A DNA stretch of 64,000 bases from Dipylidium caninum (lineage: Eukaryota > Platyhelminthes > Cestoda > Cyclophyllidea > Dipylidiidae): positions 124,001 to 188,000 of the forward strand of contig QEYB01000610.1 of assembly GCA_017562135.1 (NCBI GenBank), in the 5' to 3' direction. The position numbers and the translations under genes were made by a program. Numbering within the stretch: the stretch's first letter is position 1; each line of letters opens with the position of its first letter. This document shows, one piece after another, positions 25,822 to 39,900 of the stretch. The notes below the pieces were generated by a model. That model did no database searches, had not been told where the DNA came from, and was given only the letters and a program-made list of their open reading frames with translations.

Positions 25822-28800
25822 TCAGTCCACTGGATGGTCCTTGTAAAGGTTGGCCAATTCCTCGGAGTACCGCTTTCGCACTGCAAGTCGGGCAATTTTC
25901 TGTGTCGGAGTAAGCATTAAGTTCTCCGTAGTAAAAGGTTCTGTGATCAGCTTAATGTTTTTTACCTAAAAAACGCAATTTTTCGGATTCCATCAACTTT
26001 TCAAAGTACGTTCTTGGATTAAATTAGTTCGATGCTTGGAACATGTGGAAGTGATATGAAAATATTGACCTTTTCAAACCCCATAAGGTTTGCAGCTTCG
26101 GAAAGCCTCCTCATTTCTGCCATGATGATTTTCTTTGATCTAGGATCGGCGCAGATATCCTCTAGAGATGATTTACTTTGAGTGACTGATGAAGTTTCTA
26201 TACTACTGTCTGAGGAAGGCCTGGAGAGTGCCTTCAGAAGGGGTTCCGCCTCAGGGATGACCAAAGCGACTGGAAAGGTGCTCCGTGCATCGCCATCGAT
26301 AAAGATCTGGCTTATTAGGGCACTCTGCACGTATACGAGTTCCAACTTCTCTGGAGCGATGTATTCCCCTTGAGCTAGTTTAAAAATGTGCTTGCAACGA
26401 TCAATCACACTTAGACGGCCGTCCTAAAAGACAAAAAAGTAACTTTGGAAAAGCGTTAAAATTCGTTAATCAGACGTTATGATGCGTTAGCCAAATAGCA
26501 AAGCATTACTTAATGTATATTCTCCATCAGTTTGTTGGACGACCGTTGGAAAATTGTCAAAGTTTTCGAATGGCCAAATGTTCACCTCACTCCAAACACA
26601 AAGCATTGCGACTTAAAGAAGTAGGATTTTGAACAAATTACTGACTACCACAGTGTGGGTGTACTGTTTCCACCACGCGATTTTCTCCATATTTCACACA
26701 GCCAGTAAAAAATAATATTTACACCTCTTATGGGCAAACAGGGACTCGCCAAAACGAATAAAAATATGATGTCGCTAATATTAAATTTACTTTCAAACAT
26801 CTACAAATTTCAATAGTGGGAGGTTAGATGGAAAGACAGTTTTGTGAAGGCCTACCTGCCAAGTGCCTATATCGCCAGTATGCAGCCACCCGTCTTCATC
26901 AATTAATTTGGCAGTCATTTCCGGATTCTTGTAATAACCGCTTATGCATGAGGGGCCTCTGACACATATCTGCGAAAAAAGAGCATTTACTCCTCCTGTT
27001 TGAAGTAGTATTTAACTAAATGGAATTAAGTTAGTGACGCATACCTCTCCCTTATGGTCTCTTGCTGCGACTAAGTCCATATCTGGCAAGTCGGCCAGCT
27101 TAATTTCTCCAGACGGCCAAGGGGCCCCAACATGGCTACCGCTCAGATCGCCAGCCAGCGAAGCCGACATGGGGCCACAGGTCTCCGTGCATCCGTATCC
27201 CTCAAGGACCTAGTTTTATTAGACACCTTGGCTTGATAAAAAAGGATAACCTCTCCATTCTACTCATATCACTAAAATATAATCTAAATTCGAGCCAATC
27301 CAAGGAATAAAAAACCCTCACAGACTGTAAGTATGGAAATAAAACATTAAATGACTGCAGAACACGACGCGACACCCACGGGACATGAGAATGTTGCACG
27401 TGAGAAACGTAGCACTGAAGGGGCGATGGGAGCACCAGTCACCAGAACGAGGCGGATGCGACCCCCGAAGTTACGTCGAATTTTCGAAAAGATCATAAAA
27501 TCCCAAATGCCCTTGTTCTTATAAATTTGCCTACATGAAGGAAGAGAATGAATAAGACGAGTAATATTTCTCTCAGCGAACAATGTACATCATCAAGTGT
27601 AAAGCGAGTCAGGTCAGGTCCAAAATTCAAAAAATACTACAGCATACTTCGCCTATACTTTAATATCATTCTACTAGATAAGATTGGCAGGAGAAGTCAA
27701 CCGAAAAACGAAGTTAATGTCAACGAATTCAAAAAATATCGATTGGTAAGCTGAGGCCAAGGAAAAAGCCTTCTCGAATGTAAACTTAATCTAGACATGG
27801 AAAATATCATACCGACCAACAATATTCTGCCAAAGAGCAACAGTGAAATTCGTTGAAAATACATGCTCTGTTTCGAAATTGATACGTGCAAAATACTATC
27901 CGTGCTGATTGCAGTTGAATTCCGATTTTAACGATCAGAAACGCCTTTTTCTTACCGAGTAAAAACACTATTCTACGTATGGCTTCATCTATTATTATTG
28001 CTATTAGACTCGTACACTCAAATTTGAGACGGCTATAAATAACCGAGTCATTAATGATCAGGGTTTCGTCATGACGTATGCCTCGCGTTTTAGAATAAGG
28101 GAAAATAGGAAATTATTAAGGATATCCATTTTGAAAGAAGCAGAAACGGGCTAACGCGAAAGTTGACAGTGAAGTAGTTACTTAAAATTAGTGTTAGCGG
28201 TAGATTGGATAAGAAGACCTAGGCAGCGAAATTTCTGCGAAGTGGCATGATTAATCAGGAGTATCAATTTAGAGAAATATAAAACTAGAATCACTCAAAA
28301 TGCATGTTAAATAAAAATGGCTAATAGTAGTAAGTGCTATACAAAGAAAGTAGTCATGCAAGTTATTCAATGAAGCATACCGATCAACTTTGTGACATCT
28401 TTCTTTAAGAGCATATCTGAGCAGAAATTGCTTAAAGGTAGACTTGCTAACGCTCTCGTAGATAGTGTCGTAAATTCGACAGAGAAGGCGAGGCACAGTC
28501 GTAAAAATGGTAGGACGGAGAGTTCGCATGTCTTCTTTGATGGTAGTGATACTGCCGGAGTAGAACCCTATTCGCGCACCGACGTACATTAGATAAACCT
28601 GTGACCACGGAGAGGAAGTAAGTTCATAACGGGAGCCTATTACCGACGCAAGGAAGATGGAAAATATGGTACAATTAAGAAAGTGATAAAATGAATCCAG
28701 CACGCTTTTTTCAATTCCACATTGAACCACTGCCTTTTACCATCACACTTTAAACCATCTACACACGGTAATTGCATTCAAGAGTGGGCCGCATCCGCAA

Positions 28801-31800
28801 ATTCAACAACTTTGAAATGTGCAGAATGTTCAGGTAGGCCCAGAACGGAAAAGCAACACTATCGAAAAGTGTAAACAGATGTGGCCTCAAAAGTATCACA
28901 TGGACGCAATGTAGTTTGTGGGTGCCAAACCAAACGAAACATCCCCTTGGTAGCTTAATGCACAAGGAGTACCTGACAGTTTTCTACGATTCTCTGTCAC
29001 GATAATCCCTACCCAAGTAAACACGTGTCATTGCCAGGTGGTGAGCTCCCATCTCAGGCATGGCACCTGGTTGGCTTTTTTTCCTGAGCGGAAAGAGCAC
29101 TAATGCGGAATGGACCCGCTTGTACTGGGTGATGACTTCGGACCAATTTTGGATGCCATTTCAAGTAAATCTATAGGAGGGTAAACCTACCTGTGTGGCT
29201 TTTTGTCAACAACTATTTTAACTAACTGTCAAGGTGAAAAAGTAAAATCAACTGGCACAAAGCAATACCTTTTTTGAGAAATAAAGTCAGGGCACTGGAC
29301 GTGTATTAAGCCCAAATTTAGTTAAACAGTACGCTCTGTTTAGTAAATTCGCTTATTAAATGAATGTATGCACGTAATATGTTTGGTGTGTGTGGCGAAA
29401 TCAAAACTAAAACATGTACTATTGAAAAAAAGCTACCCGAGGGAACGTACATCTCATTAGCGGCTTAATGAGAAATGAACGCTGAAGAATGTCCACCTTG
29501 GCAATGACTTCCCGAGATTACCAAACCCAGAGTTAATTCAAACAAGTACTCAAAAAAGCATATTAGGCAGACAAAATTTTACCACAGTAAGTGTGACGAA
29601 CAGTTTTACAATTCTAGACCCTTTTTGAATATTCATAGACTCTCGAGAAATGAACAACAGTCCTGGGTTTCGAAGTGTCTGGTAGATTGTACGGACTGCA
29701 GCCCTTCAATGGTAACAAAGATTTTAGAAGCGGCGCCTGTATTACATTCATTAATGTCATATGTTCCTAATGCGTCACTGCATTTCGAAAAGTGGTGGTT
29801 GGATCTATTGTACTCAGTTTACTAGTCTATAAAGTTTTCATTAACCAAAAAATACATTAATAGAAGCTGATATAATAACCTAACAGACATAGGGGTGACA
29901 ACCCGCATTGTTTAAGGTCACGCCTGACATCCTGCGCAGCGAGATGAATGACATTTTCGGCTTCACCGTTCATCGGCTAGTACAAAGCAGCCACGAGAGA
30001 TGTCAGTGCATTAAGGTAAGGCGGTAGGAAGACTCGATCAACACGACGTTTACTAAGACATTATCAGCGTTTACTCACCTCGCAGTACTGCTCGTAAATA
30101 TGAGCTAGGGGCAAGAATGACAGAATTGTGTCATCTTTCGAGATGAACTATAAAGGGATAAAAAACGACAGGTATGAGGACAATCAATGGCCAAAAGTGG
30201 TTTGGGTAATAGCGTCAACCGTTAACTAACGAAATCCAAGCTAGCATTAAATATGAATGAATCATGGAAGCCAATAATTCCAACAGCGGGATAAACGCAT
30301 TCAACACTTTCCCAATTCATTTTAAGCCGGCAGACCATCCCAAACAAAGTGCGGCAGCAGATACTTTAAGTTGTCAGCTAGAGCACTGAATCAAGTATGG
30401 TGTTATATTGACGTTTTGTTAATGCAACATACAATATACAGAACAGGCTGCACAACAACAACAAACGAGCTTTCGCTCCCTCTTAACGTTGTATATTTCT
30501 TTTAACGCCTGATGCTATTTTATGAAATGTTTAAAAGGTAAAGTAAATGAGTGGTCTATGAAATTACCTCACCAAGAACAGTCTGTGTGGCAGCAATGAC
30601 CGCAACGAGATTTTTGTTGCATATCATGGCACCTTTTGGGATGCCTGTAGGGCAAAGGCCAAATAGGTTATCCCCTGGTGATATAGCGAAGATCAAATAT
30701 CTGATTTGAAATTCACGAGATGCAGTCTCGAAAATATGACGTATGGCTAAAGGACACAGCTTCGATCAACCTGGATAGTCCCCTGTGTACACTCGAAGGA
30801 TAATATGTGAATTAAAACTGAGTAACCCACTACCTTATCAAATGAAGAAAAATACTTATTGAAAAGTGAAACAATTTGTGCACCCATATAGATAGTAACT
30901 ACATTACGACATTCTCATAAAGACGGGAATTTTTCTAACTCTACTGTTGACGCGAGCATAAGTATATCACCTACCTGTTGTACCGCTAGTGTAGCAAATT
31001 ATAATTAATCCATTTTCGTCTAGAGGCTGAAACATAAAAGTAGGTTTAAAAAATGTCATGAAGTAGGAGGTAAATATTCAAGTTGACTGACACATGGCTC
31101 TTGACGATCGGAATTTCCTTTTGCCTAAAAAATAACAATTAGTAATTAATTGTCGCCGGACTGTAAATATAATTTAATATACTCGAAAATTGTGCCATAA
31201 GAAGGAGAGCTGACCAGTAGTTCATCAAAAGTGACCACTTCGATGTCACTTCCAGCTGAGGTGCGAAGATTTTCCAGTTCTCCCTTGCATGAGATGATAA
31301 CAATGTGCTTGAGATAAGGGGCAGAGGTTTTCATGTCGATCAAGTTCTTCGCACGCTGCGGCGTGTCACAAACGATCACCGAAAGCTCAGCTGGTTGACA
31401 TGAAAGATAACCCCATAACTAAATCAGAGCGCTGGCAGGGACGTTTGCCGAACATTCTTGTGTCTACTTTCAATAAAAAATGGTCTCACCTTCATTACAA
31501 ATGTGTCTCATGGCATCCTGTCCGAGGGTGTCATAAAGAGGTACGACAACTAATCCATAGGCCCAACAACTAAGTTCAGTAATCACCCACTAAAGGGGAG
31601 ATAAATATTTGTAAAATGCTCATGAAATCGTAAGTGGAAAAATCATACAGAAATTGGTATTTATAAAAAGGTGCTAGACACAAGCCAAAACAAAATTAGT
31701 TAACGTTCACGTTTGTCTGATGTATATTAATAGCGATAAAACATTTAGTCGGATTTGAAGAAACCGTCATACTAATACAGAAGTCTCGTATTTAGAACAC

Positions 31801-32928
31801 CCTGTCAATTAGATTTGTCGAAAATCATACGCCCGGTTGTCCAATTCACGAGGAAAACGTCATCTTGTTCCGTACTTATTTTCACATTTTAAAGGAACAT
31901 CCAATCTTCGCGACCCCTTAATCTATTCAATACTGACAGCGGGTGTTCTCTTCAAAAATGCGGGCGAGTAAAAAATCCTCTCTGTAAAGATGACTGCCTG
32001 ACGTAAAAACGTGGTAACCAGCCCTTTCCAGTTGGTCGAGAGTTGAACTGGCGTGTATTAGGGGGGTGACCTGACTACCGTAAATCAGTCAACGAGCGGG
32101 TCAAACACTCTACAACTGATGTTTAAATATGTTATGTAGCCCCAAACGACCAGTATATTTGACGTTAAATGGCGAAAACTTTGACTGGGAACAGATGCTA
32201 CAGGGGCAATGAGGAGTTAAATGCTTATATCCGTCTTAAAAAATCCCTAAAATATTAAAAATCGCGTCCATAAACATGAATTGACATATTGTAATACTTC
32301 CTACCGTCCATAGATATCAACGACTCAAATAATGAATTTTTCGTCTAAATGGTACAACGACACTAATAACTATTCCAAATTATAGGTCCTAGAGACAAAA
32401 CGATGACTGGATCGCTGTTAAAATGAACGTAAGACGTCCAACCGCAATCTATGCGCACACAGTTTTGAAGTTCTAACAGTTTCTAATTGTCAAGCGAGAT
32501 ATTTCAAGCATAGATGTGTTCACAAGTAGTAACCGTGTAGACTAAATCAGGGCGAGCTTACTTCAGGACAGTTGACGGCATAGAGACCAACACACTTCGG
32601 TGATTTCACCAAACCTTCAAAATGAAGAAGACCCGACCCGCAAGCCTCCAATTTCGCATTAACCTACATGTAACAACAATGGGTAATCGTTACTCATGGA
32701 ATAAATGTGCGTCTACCTCTTCATAAGTCAACCACTTGTACGGTTCCGAAGGTGAATCGTGCCATCCAACAAATTTGTCTCGAGCTAGCATATAAAACGA
32801 TTAAACACTATGACGAATTTACGTTGACGTATGAGGGTGTTCTTGAAAATATCATAGGCTGTCTTAACGCCTTTTATCGTATCCACCAATGGTTTGTCAT
32901 TTACCAAGGGTGAAACGCGAATACCCTC
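25822..32928 (-). CDS. Long-chain acyl-CoA synthetase, ACSL1/5/6 type
   Basis: Activates long-chain fatty acids to acyl-CoA using ATP, on ER or mitochondrial outer membranes. At least a dozen exons match the family in order: [15 protein letters not shown] and [20 protein letters not shown] (32.9-32.7 kb), [12 protein letters not shown] (32.6), [20 protein letters not shown] (31.55), [14 protein letters not shown] (31.35), the AMP-binding motif CYTSGTTG joined to [14 protein letters not shown] (31.0 and 30.65), [16 protein letters not shown] (30.1), [19 protein letters not shown] (28.6), [19 protein letters not shown] (27.45), [20 protein letters not shown] (27.2), [14 protein letters not shown] (26.9), the fatty-acid signature [19 protein letters not shown] (26.4), and [20 protein letters not shown] (25.9). 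The stop is TGA at 25822-25824. All core motifs are intact, so it is probably active. The 5' end is unresolved: the N-terminal membrane anchor is not proven. One intron is only 38 nt (32785-32822). Confidence 0.92.
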
Positions 32929-32978
32929 CTAAAGTAAATGGAAATAATTTCGAAGAATACTGTAAACCGATTGATTCT

Positions 32979-33257
32979 TCAGGTATGATGTATTTTCGTA
33001 GAAAAAATGGATATCAGAGTTTGCCTTCGACGACGACATGCCGGCTCTAAAATTTGTGCAAGACTAACAGGAAAGCGAAACCGAAATTCCGCCAAATTGG
33101 TGGACAAAGGTCCCTTGAGTGTGAATAACGAAAGGATGGGTGTAAATTTGAGATGAATATTAAAATCAAGTAATAAAGCCTTTAGTATGCTACCAAGCAA
33201 CAAGAAGGCACCACAAAAAATGACATAAAGCGGCTGTAAATGCAATGAAAATAACAT
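32979..33257 (-). other. Possible N-terminal (membrane-anchor) exon of the ACSL gene
   Basis: Just upstream of the first sure ACSL exon, a 92-codon frame begins with Met and has a hydrophobic stretch (PLYVIFCGAFLLLGSILKAL) followed by a basic cluster (RRRRQ). ACSL proteins have one N-terminal anchor, so position and character fit. No sequence match to the family and no clear donor site were seen, so chance is quite possible. Confidence 0.25.
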
Positions 33258-36200
33258 TTTTGGGACCTATGTATTAGTACCATGCGGTGGAGCTACAAAG
33301 CCTATCAGATTGGGTGTTGCACGACTTATTGAAAAACGTCTCAAAAAGTAAGATATCTGCACAAAATGGGCCGGTCGCATGTCAAGTCAATAAATGCAAG
33401 TAAAAGGTCTGATAAGATACGCGAAGACAATGAGCAAGACGGCTATTCAAACCCATAAGATTTTATTACAAGACAAAGCAAGCCGGGAATGTAGCCTGGG
33501 TTAAAAACCATGTCGCCTATCGCAAGACCACGCATGGGCTCAAAACACACCACCTTTCAAATGACCGCGACGGGTGGCTTGTTTAAACCCACCCCACATC
33601 GCACTGCATTCCATTCATTACATTATGCCGAATAAGATTTTAAATATCAGCTTTATATATGATATAAGTTTCAAAGAAGCTCACAGTTTTGTAATGCCCT
33701 CTATTACTTATCAAACTCTCTCCACAAAATCGCCAAATAAGCTGAATTGATGTCAATTTTGCAATACACGCCCACGCAGCCTACACTGACGCCAAAGAAG
33801 AAGATAATCTTATGGTCCCTAATCTACACTTCGATTTCGCCTATGAATTATCTAAGATTCGATACATAATGCAAAATGTCAGAACTGTTCATCAACCCTT
33901 GAGCTTCAATTTTCGGGAGTCCTAACTCTACAAGCGGCCAATGAATCACCGACAAATTTATAAATGCATACTGATGGCAGTAGCTTATCATTGTTAACAC
34001 AATAATGCCTCATCGTGGACTTAAAAATCTCTGTGCCCCGCGCACTCATACTGACCACCAAGCTGTCAAATCGAAAGTCACTTCTAACTTGCCACTGGGA
34101 CTACCGGCAAATGAGTATATTTGCTCAGTTCCACGGTGAAAGCCTTTGTGACATTTAGTAAGAAGTCAAAAACGGCTGTCCAACGAAGAAAAAACAACAC
34201 AATACTCTGTCATCAAGCAGCGAATTACAACGCCTTCGGATCTCACATGGACCTTTGTGTCTAAGTGGCCGCTATGCAGAATATGGCCATTTGTGAGAAT
34301 TATCCCTTTATGTGGAAATCATTGGTGGATGAATGGAAACCTTACTCAATTAGACATTGCCTTTCTTCCCCTCGTACATAAATTATTCTGTAATTTTTCG
34401 TTTTCTTGCTTCTATTCCAAGTACCGTAGTGTGTCTATTTTCATTTGACCAATACCCGAATGGATGAAAAAAATAACTTGCCATTATAGTCGGTGTGATT
34501 CAACTCCCGTTAGAGACCCCTTCTTAATAATATCAAATGTACATTCACTCCATTCCCCTTGTTTGTTGAGGTTCGGGAATTGTGCTTGCTTGCCACGAGA
34601 GCAAAGGCAACGTTGACGATGTCCTATTCCAACTGAATAGTTTCCTTCTAATTTTCTCAAGTCTCTGCCACTGGCGACTAAGGGACGGTAGTTGGGATTT
34701 CCTGGTAATGTGTTAGCAGCCTACCCATTATCGCCTGGCTAGACGTCGTCTGTTAAAGCGCAGGTAGACCTGTCAGAATACCGAGTTTGCCAAACTAACA
34801 TATTTGAGGGGGTGTTTTTTTAATCTCTTTGTCTAAAAACACTTTCGTATTTTTCTGCCGTTCTCATGCGCTCTTGGCGATTAAGCTTTGATTTTTGGGT
34901 CATATTTTTGATAAAGAGTAGTCGCACTTCCTTACGCCGTGTTTCTCATCTGCTGAACCATTTCACTCATCCTCAAAAATTAACAATGACAATTCACGAG
35001 GCAGCTGATTGATGCCACCACTTGCCCCTATCTTCATGATATGAATCCACGAAAGCACGAGTGATTCGTTAAAACTCTCACACTATGATCAGCGTGAATC
35101 AACTGATTTATCGGATGTAACTACAAGAGTGGATAAATGGAGAAATCTTTTTCACCAGTACAATTGCGATTGGCATCTGTGGTGGTCATATGAAACAGCG
35201 GACGAATGACGGATGCTACGCTCTATGGTGTCGTTAAGACTAGTATAAATGGTAACTAGTTTCAATGAGCGGGAGTCATATCGTTCAGTGGAAGCATCGT
35301 TATCGCCTTCGACTACGTAAACCCAGACCAGAGGAAGGCGCTTGCTCTCACCATCACCAAGTGGTTTTCGGTGATGGCTCACCGATGACGATGGTTGTGC
35401 AGAGATGGCGGACTCAACTTGGCTCCAACTCAGGGATGAAGGTGGTTGCTTTACATGTGGTACACTTTACGTGCCATTGGATGAGCGTCTATTTACTTTG
35501 AGGCATGAATTAAGACCACCGACCCACCTCATTTGACGTGGTTATCACAGTAGTCAAAAGTTGTAATTTTCGTTTTAAACGGCCTAAAATGAGGTATTTC
35601 AAAGGATAGAAGACGATATGAAAAGCTGTTGGTGCCACATTCAATATCGTGCATCGAAGGTGATTGTTCTAAATGAGTGGCTCCATTTTGTCAATTTCCG
35701 CAAAAACGAGCGCTTTCTTTCTCAGCAAATGTGGGAGTAATGGCGGAAATCAAAACATGCCATTAACCGAGTATTTCCCTGTGGATTGAAAGCCACTTTG
35801 CCTCTCGGCGTTGTGGCCATGGGATACACACAGTGATATAGAAAATAAAACCACAAGAACACCGTACTATTGCTTACTCACTTAAACGCTTCCATTATTA
35901 CCCAACATTAATTTCCTACTGAGGCGCACGAAGTGGCAAGCATACCAAGGCTCTGCATCAAACGGCCACATTCGTGCCACCGGTCACCTTGACAAGACGT
36001 AGGTTAACAAAGATCGGAAATTGCGATTGGTTCGTGGTGCTTGTTGCCGAGGTTTCGTGACTATGTCGTTGGAACTATTTTGTGGGCCAATTTACTCATT
36101 GCCTCAGGCCTATTACGTGGCAAACTAATAAGCATAAATGTATGCATCGAGACTAGGCAGCTAAAAGTGTTGGGCTCAAGGCTGAAGGCGGGCTTTGCGA

Positions 36201-38990
36201 AGGTCCACTTGCGCCATTCCTCGAGGCGAGTAGAGTGCCACTCCTCCGATTTTGAGCCAAATACGCGTAGGGTAGAGAATTTTTCTCGAAATTCAAATCA
36301 AACGACTCCCTCGGCGGCCCGTCGCTCATCATAGTGTAATGATTGCTTTTCTTAAGTTACTCACGTTGGTTGACATTAAAATGCAGGAAAAATGGCCTAA
36401 ATCGACTGATTATTCCCTTACCCAAGGTACTGGCACAAATTCTCTTTTTTTCTCAAGAATAACAGGAAAATTATAGAGATTTCGCATCGTTTGACTATCA
36501 GACTGCTGTATCGCGTTAATTTGTTTAACGAGGATGCCCTGCTTCCCGAGTGGAAGAAGTCGGCTTTCCTGGAATTTGTACTGCAGAACGCTGCGAACTT
36601 CTAGGACCGTCAAGAAAAGAAAGCTTTTTGAGGGTGTAAATTTAAAAACTTACTTTTTGCCTAATTGTGCGCCTAAGGTTGCGAATGTTGCTCTTCGCAC
36701 GTGAGTCTCACCGTCTCGCACGCACGAGAGAACTGTCAGTTGATGGCCGCTTCTCTTCGTTGTCTAGTCGCCAGAAGAAAGTAGCGCCTTAATACAACAC
36801 TCTGAAAAGAACCTAATTTCTGCTCGGTGCCACCCTTGTCGCTGACAGCCGAGTTTGCGTGCGCATCGACCCCCGCATTCACGACGAGTTACCAGCGCCG
36901 TATTATTCCGGTGAGTTGGGACTGCTGGCTAGAGGGTTGGGCGAACCATGCCATTATGCGCGCTTAATCGGCTCCACCAAAAGCTCCCTGACTAGCTCTC
37001 GAGTGCACGTTCGAGCAGGTGACGTGAGTCCAGAGCTCATGGCTCCGGTGATACGTCCCGACGGGCGGAGCGAGGCATTGGGTGCTCACTGCACTGCAGT
37101 CCACTTGCGACGAACGTCTTCGTTATGAGGGAGGCGAAGAAAGTGTCCTCATGAGGGCCTGTCACCCTGTTCAACAGCGGTATCGCCGGCCTGGCCACTT
37201 GTGGGAGCCGCAGGCTTCTCAGGCGGTTTTCCGGAGTTAAGCGTCGCTCTTTGACCGGTTATCACAACCGAGGTTGCTATGAAGAAGGAAGTGGCGGTGC
37301 TACCCTTTAGTGCACCTCGTCTAGCCTTTAGGCAATGGTGGTCTTCTCAATGACCCTTTTTTATTCCACTTCATCTGTCACGTCTTACACATACAAAGCG
37401 GTTCTACCAAGAATAGTTACAGCTTCTCATTTCTTTCGCCATAAGTCTGTCAGTAAAGGAAAAAGCTTTTTACAACTTCAAATACATTTCTAATGTGCGT
37501 CCTTACTGCTGCCACACATACATTGTGGTTGAAGAAGGTGCATTTTAATTTCTAGTCTAAGAAAGATCTGACGTTGATCACATCATCAGGAACACTTTTG
37601 AATTTGCCAGTTAGACTTTACTTCCTGACTGCTCGCTTGAATGTGAGAAGAATTGAGTGCGGAAAACTCGTGGGACCCCGTCATTTTTGACGCGCTCGAA
37701 AGCTTTTCTCTGTCAAATGGAGGCGATGGCAAAATGGATGCTGCCAAACATCGGTGAAGCTGCGAATGGTGGAGGAAAACACTGGAGAACCTCTTCAACA
37801 ATCCTCATTCGTATGGGATGTTCTGGCAGTAGGGTGAACAGTTGACGCTCCACCTCAAATGAAGGCGGTGTTCCAGTGAAGGCCCATGTAGCATCTCTAC
37901 ATGCGTTTAGCAGGGGATGGGATAATTTGGTAGCCTCTTTAAACAAAGGCGGCTCGGCAGCAAGGCGGCTATCCATTTCACCTCACTCTTTTATGCAACA
38001 CCACAACGCACGCGACGTATGGGGGAGAATTCGAATGGGGATGACGCCACGAAGAGTCATGCTGTTACACCGGAACACAATGGCTCAGTCTACAGTAATC
38101 TCACTTTTTTTCACTTTTTGTTTGGCGTTTGGATGCCTCTGCTTCCTGCATGCTTTCTTTATATTCTCACTGGCTCATGGCCCAGCGATGAGCGTGCGAG
38201 TTCGGGATGTGTCGCAGTAAATGCCTCCCTAGGTCCGACAAGTCCCCACTAAAATTCACGCCAACAGTCTCGGCTTATTGTTTGAGTTCAGTGGTCAAAA
38301 AATTCGGCTTGTCTGATCCACTACTGTTAGTTCACATAAAGAGAAATCCCTCAGGAAGTCAAGCCTCGGCTGCATGACCCCGCGAAAGTCCCGGCTCTCA
38401 GAGCCATGATACTCAGTGCTCTCATAGGAACAACTCTTTGTAATAAGACTTGCCTCCTGAAGTGTGTGTTTCTGGCAACAGCCAAGTGGTCGTCCTACCA
38501 ACCGCGTTCACCACACGTTCTCAAAGTCACTTTTGAGGCCACAGAACCTCTTTCTACTCCCTGTCGAAGCATAAAGCTCTGTACTGGAATATGCATAGTC
38601 CACAGCCGTAAAACCAAAGGCCGACGGAGGATAACTTAATCTTAAAATGATTAACAGCATTTGGGTAGAGAAGCCACTGGTCATGACTCTTTTAGAACTT
38701 GAATTCCTTTACATCTCGGGGCGAATTTGTCCAATGCACTTCAGTACCCCACTGCAGGTGAATTCTGGCAAACCTTCCACTACTGTAAAGTGCTGTCACG
38801 AGGACGTTGCACATGGCAGATGTCCAAACGCATGACATCGTTGTCCCTTTGCCTCATGAGTATTTCCCAAAGTTGATGGTATTCAAAGTGTGTAAAATTG
38901 TTGAGTTATGCACAACACAAGAGAGTGACACGAAGTGTGGCTGGCAGGCGTCGTCTCATAATCTTACTACTTCCTGTTTTCATCATGGAC
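33258..38990. other. Gene-poor intergenic stretch upstream of ACSL
   Basis: Nearly 6 kb with only short, patternless open frames on both strands. Base composition rises in G+C around 36.7-37.3 kb. Frames at 36859-37128 (plus), 37713-37976 (minus) and 37876-38220 (plus) look like ORFs by chance in GC-richer or repeat DNA; no domain was recognised. It must contain the ACSL promoter at its left end. Confidence 0.4.
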
Positions 38991-38994
38991 ACTT

Positions 38995-39900
38995 TTGTGG
39001 CGGCTTTTTCTGACTCCGGCAAGCGCTCATGCGGCACGGCTCCTTCCGCGGGATGGCGTTCTTTGTGGTTCTAGTTGAGCAGTTTGTCTATCAAATCGAG
39101 TGCATCTTTTTGCCACATTCCTGTTACATCTCGTAATCAAAGTACTCCAAGGCGACCCATCCTAATGCCGTACTTGTGAACCCCTTGAAATAACTTATCG
39201 ACCTCAATGCATTCACAATGGTGAACGTCGGTTCCGCAAAAGGCACATTTCATACCGAATGCTGCCTGAGGCGGGTTAGAGATCGAGGCGGTAGACAAGA
39301 CTCTTGACAAACGCGTTCCCCTTGAATGTTGGGATTTTTCTGCCTAGATAGTAGGAATATGCTTGTTCCCAGTGGTAGTAGTGTTGTGCCGGTGTTGGTG
39401 TTTAGACACGATGTTACCAGATTCGGCATCGCGGGGTGTGATGCCCATGACATGGCGGGCGTCGAAACCAGAAGCATCTCCTGCGTCCATGCCGAATTTC
39501 ATAGTCCCTCAGGGCAGCGTACAGAGCAAACAAGCCGGTTCGGTCGACGTATTCAAAGAGCAGCACCTCTCTCCCGGTCTGCGGAGAAAAAGTTGAACGC
39601 ACCAAAGCGACACCTACATGCGCTCTGAATTGATACAGTTTTATGGCTTACAGGATGGTGCTTAACGGCAACAAACGGAGTAAGTGGAGTTCCTTAAGCA
39701 CCTCACATTCTCATTAATTATGATGTTTCGAGGGGCTCTGATCTGCCTGCTTGTTTGAGCCGCATGGGGGCGCATTGCATTTGGTCCTTTAGGTTCACAC
39801 CTTAAACCTTCCCCGCCAACGCAACTTCGCAGTTGGTTCACATACGCGTACTTGCGAGATAGTCTGGTGAAGGCTTGAGCCTGACGCTTCCTCTTATGCC
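38995..39900 (-). pseudogene. Decayed copy B of casein kinase 2 alpha
   Basis: Degenerate but nearly full-length relative of the intact CK2 alpha gene on the same strand. In gene order, over several frames: KLRWRGRFKV (ATP-loop region, about 39.82 kb), RNIIINENVRCLRN (39.72 kb; intact gene [14 protein letters not shown]), AVKHP then a good intron donor at 39.65 kb (intact gene AVKDP), LLFEYVD and LYAALRDYEIRHG (39.57 kb), DARHVMGITPRDAESGN (39.45 kb; intact [17 protein letters not shown]), LFQGVHKYGIRM (39.2 kb), KDALDLIDKLLN, a TAG stop, then HKERHPAEGAVPHERLPESE (39.1-39.0 kb). The catalytic HRDVKPHN is ruined and there are frameshifts and stops. An intron at the same place as in the real gene shows a genomic duplication and not a retrocopy. 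Confidence 0.8.

Noticed and set aside
16003..32928. Functional pairing of ACSL (makes acyl-CoA) with the neighbouring palmitoyltransferase (uses it)
   Set aside because: The genes are convergent and separately controlled; adjacency in an animal genome is weak evidence, so it is treated as coincidence.
37713..38220. Overlapping frames of 87 and 114 codons on opposite strands
   Set aside because: Only one could be real, neither shows a domain, signal or splice context.
38845..38890. HEYFPKLM on the plus strand, similar to the CK2 alpha C-terminal HEYF
   Set aside because: No other CK2 segment lies on the plus strand nearby, so one short match is likely chance.
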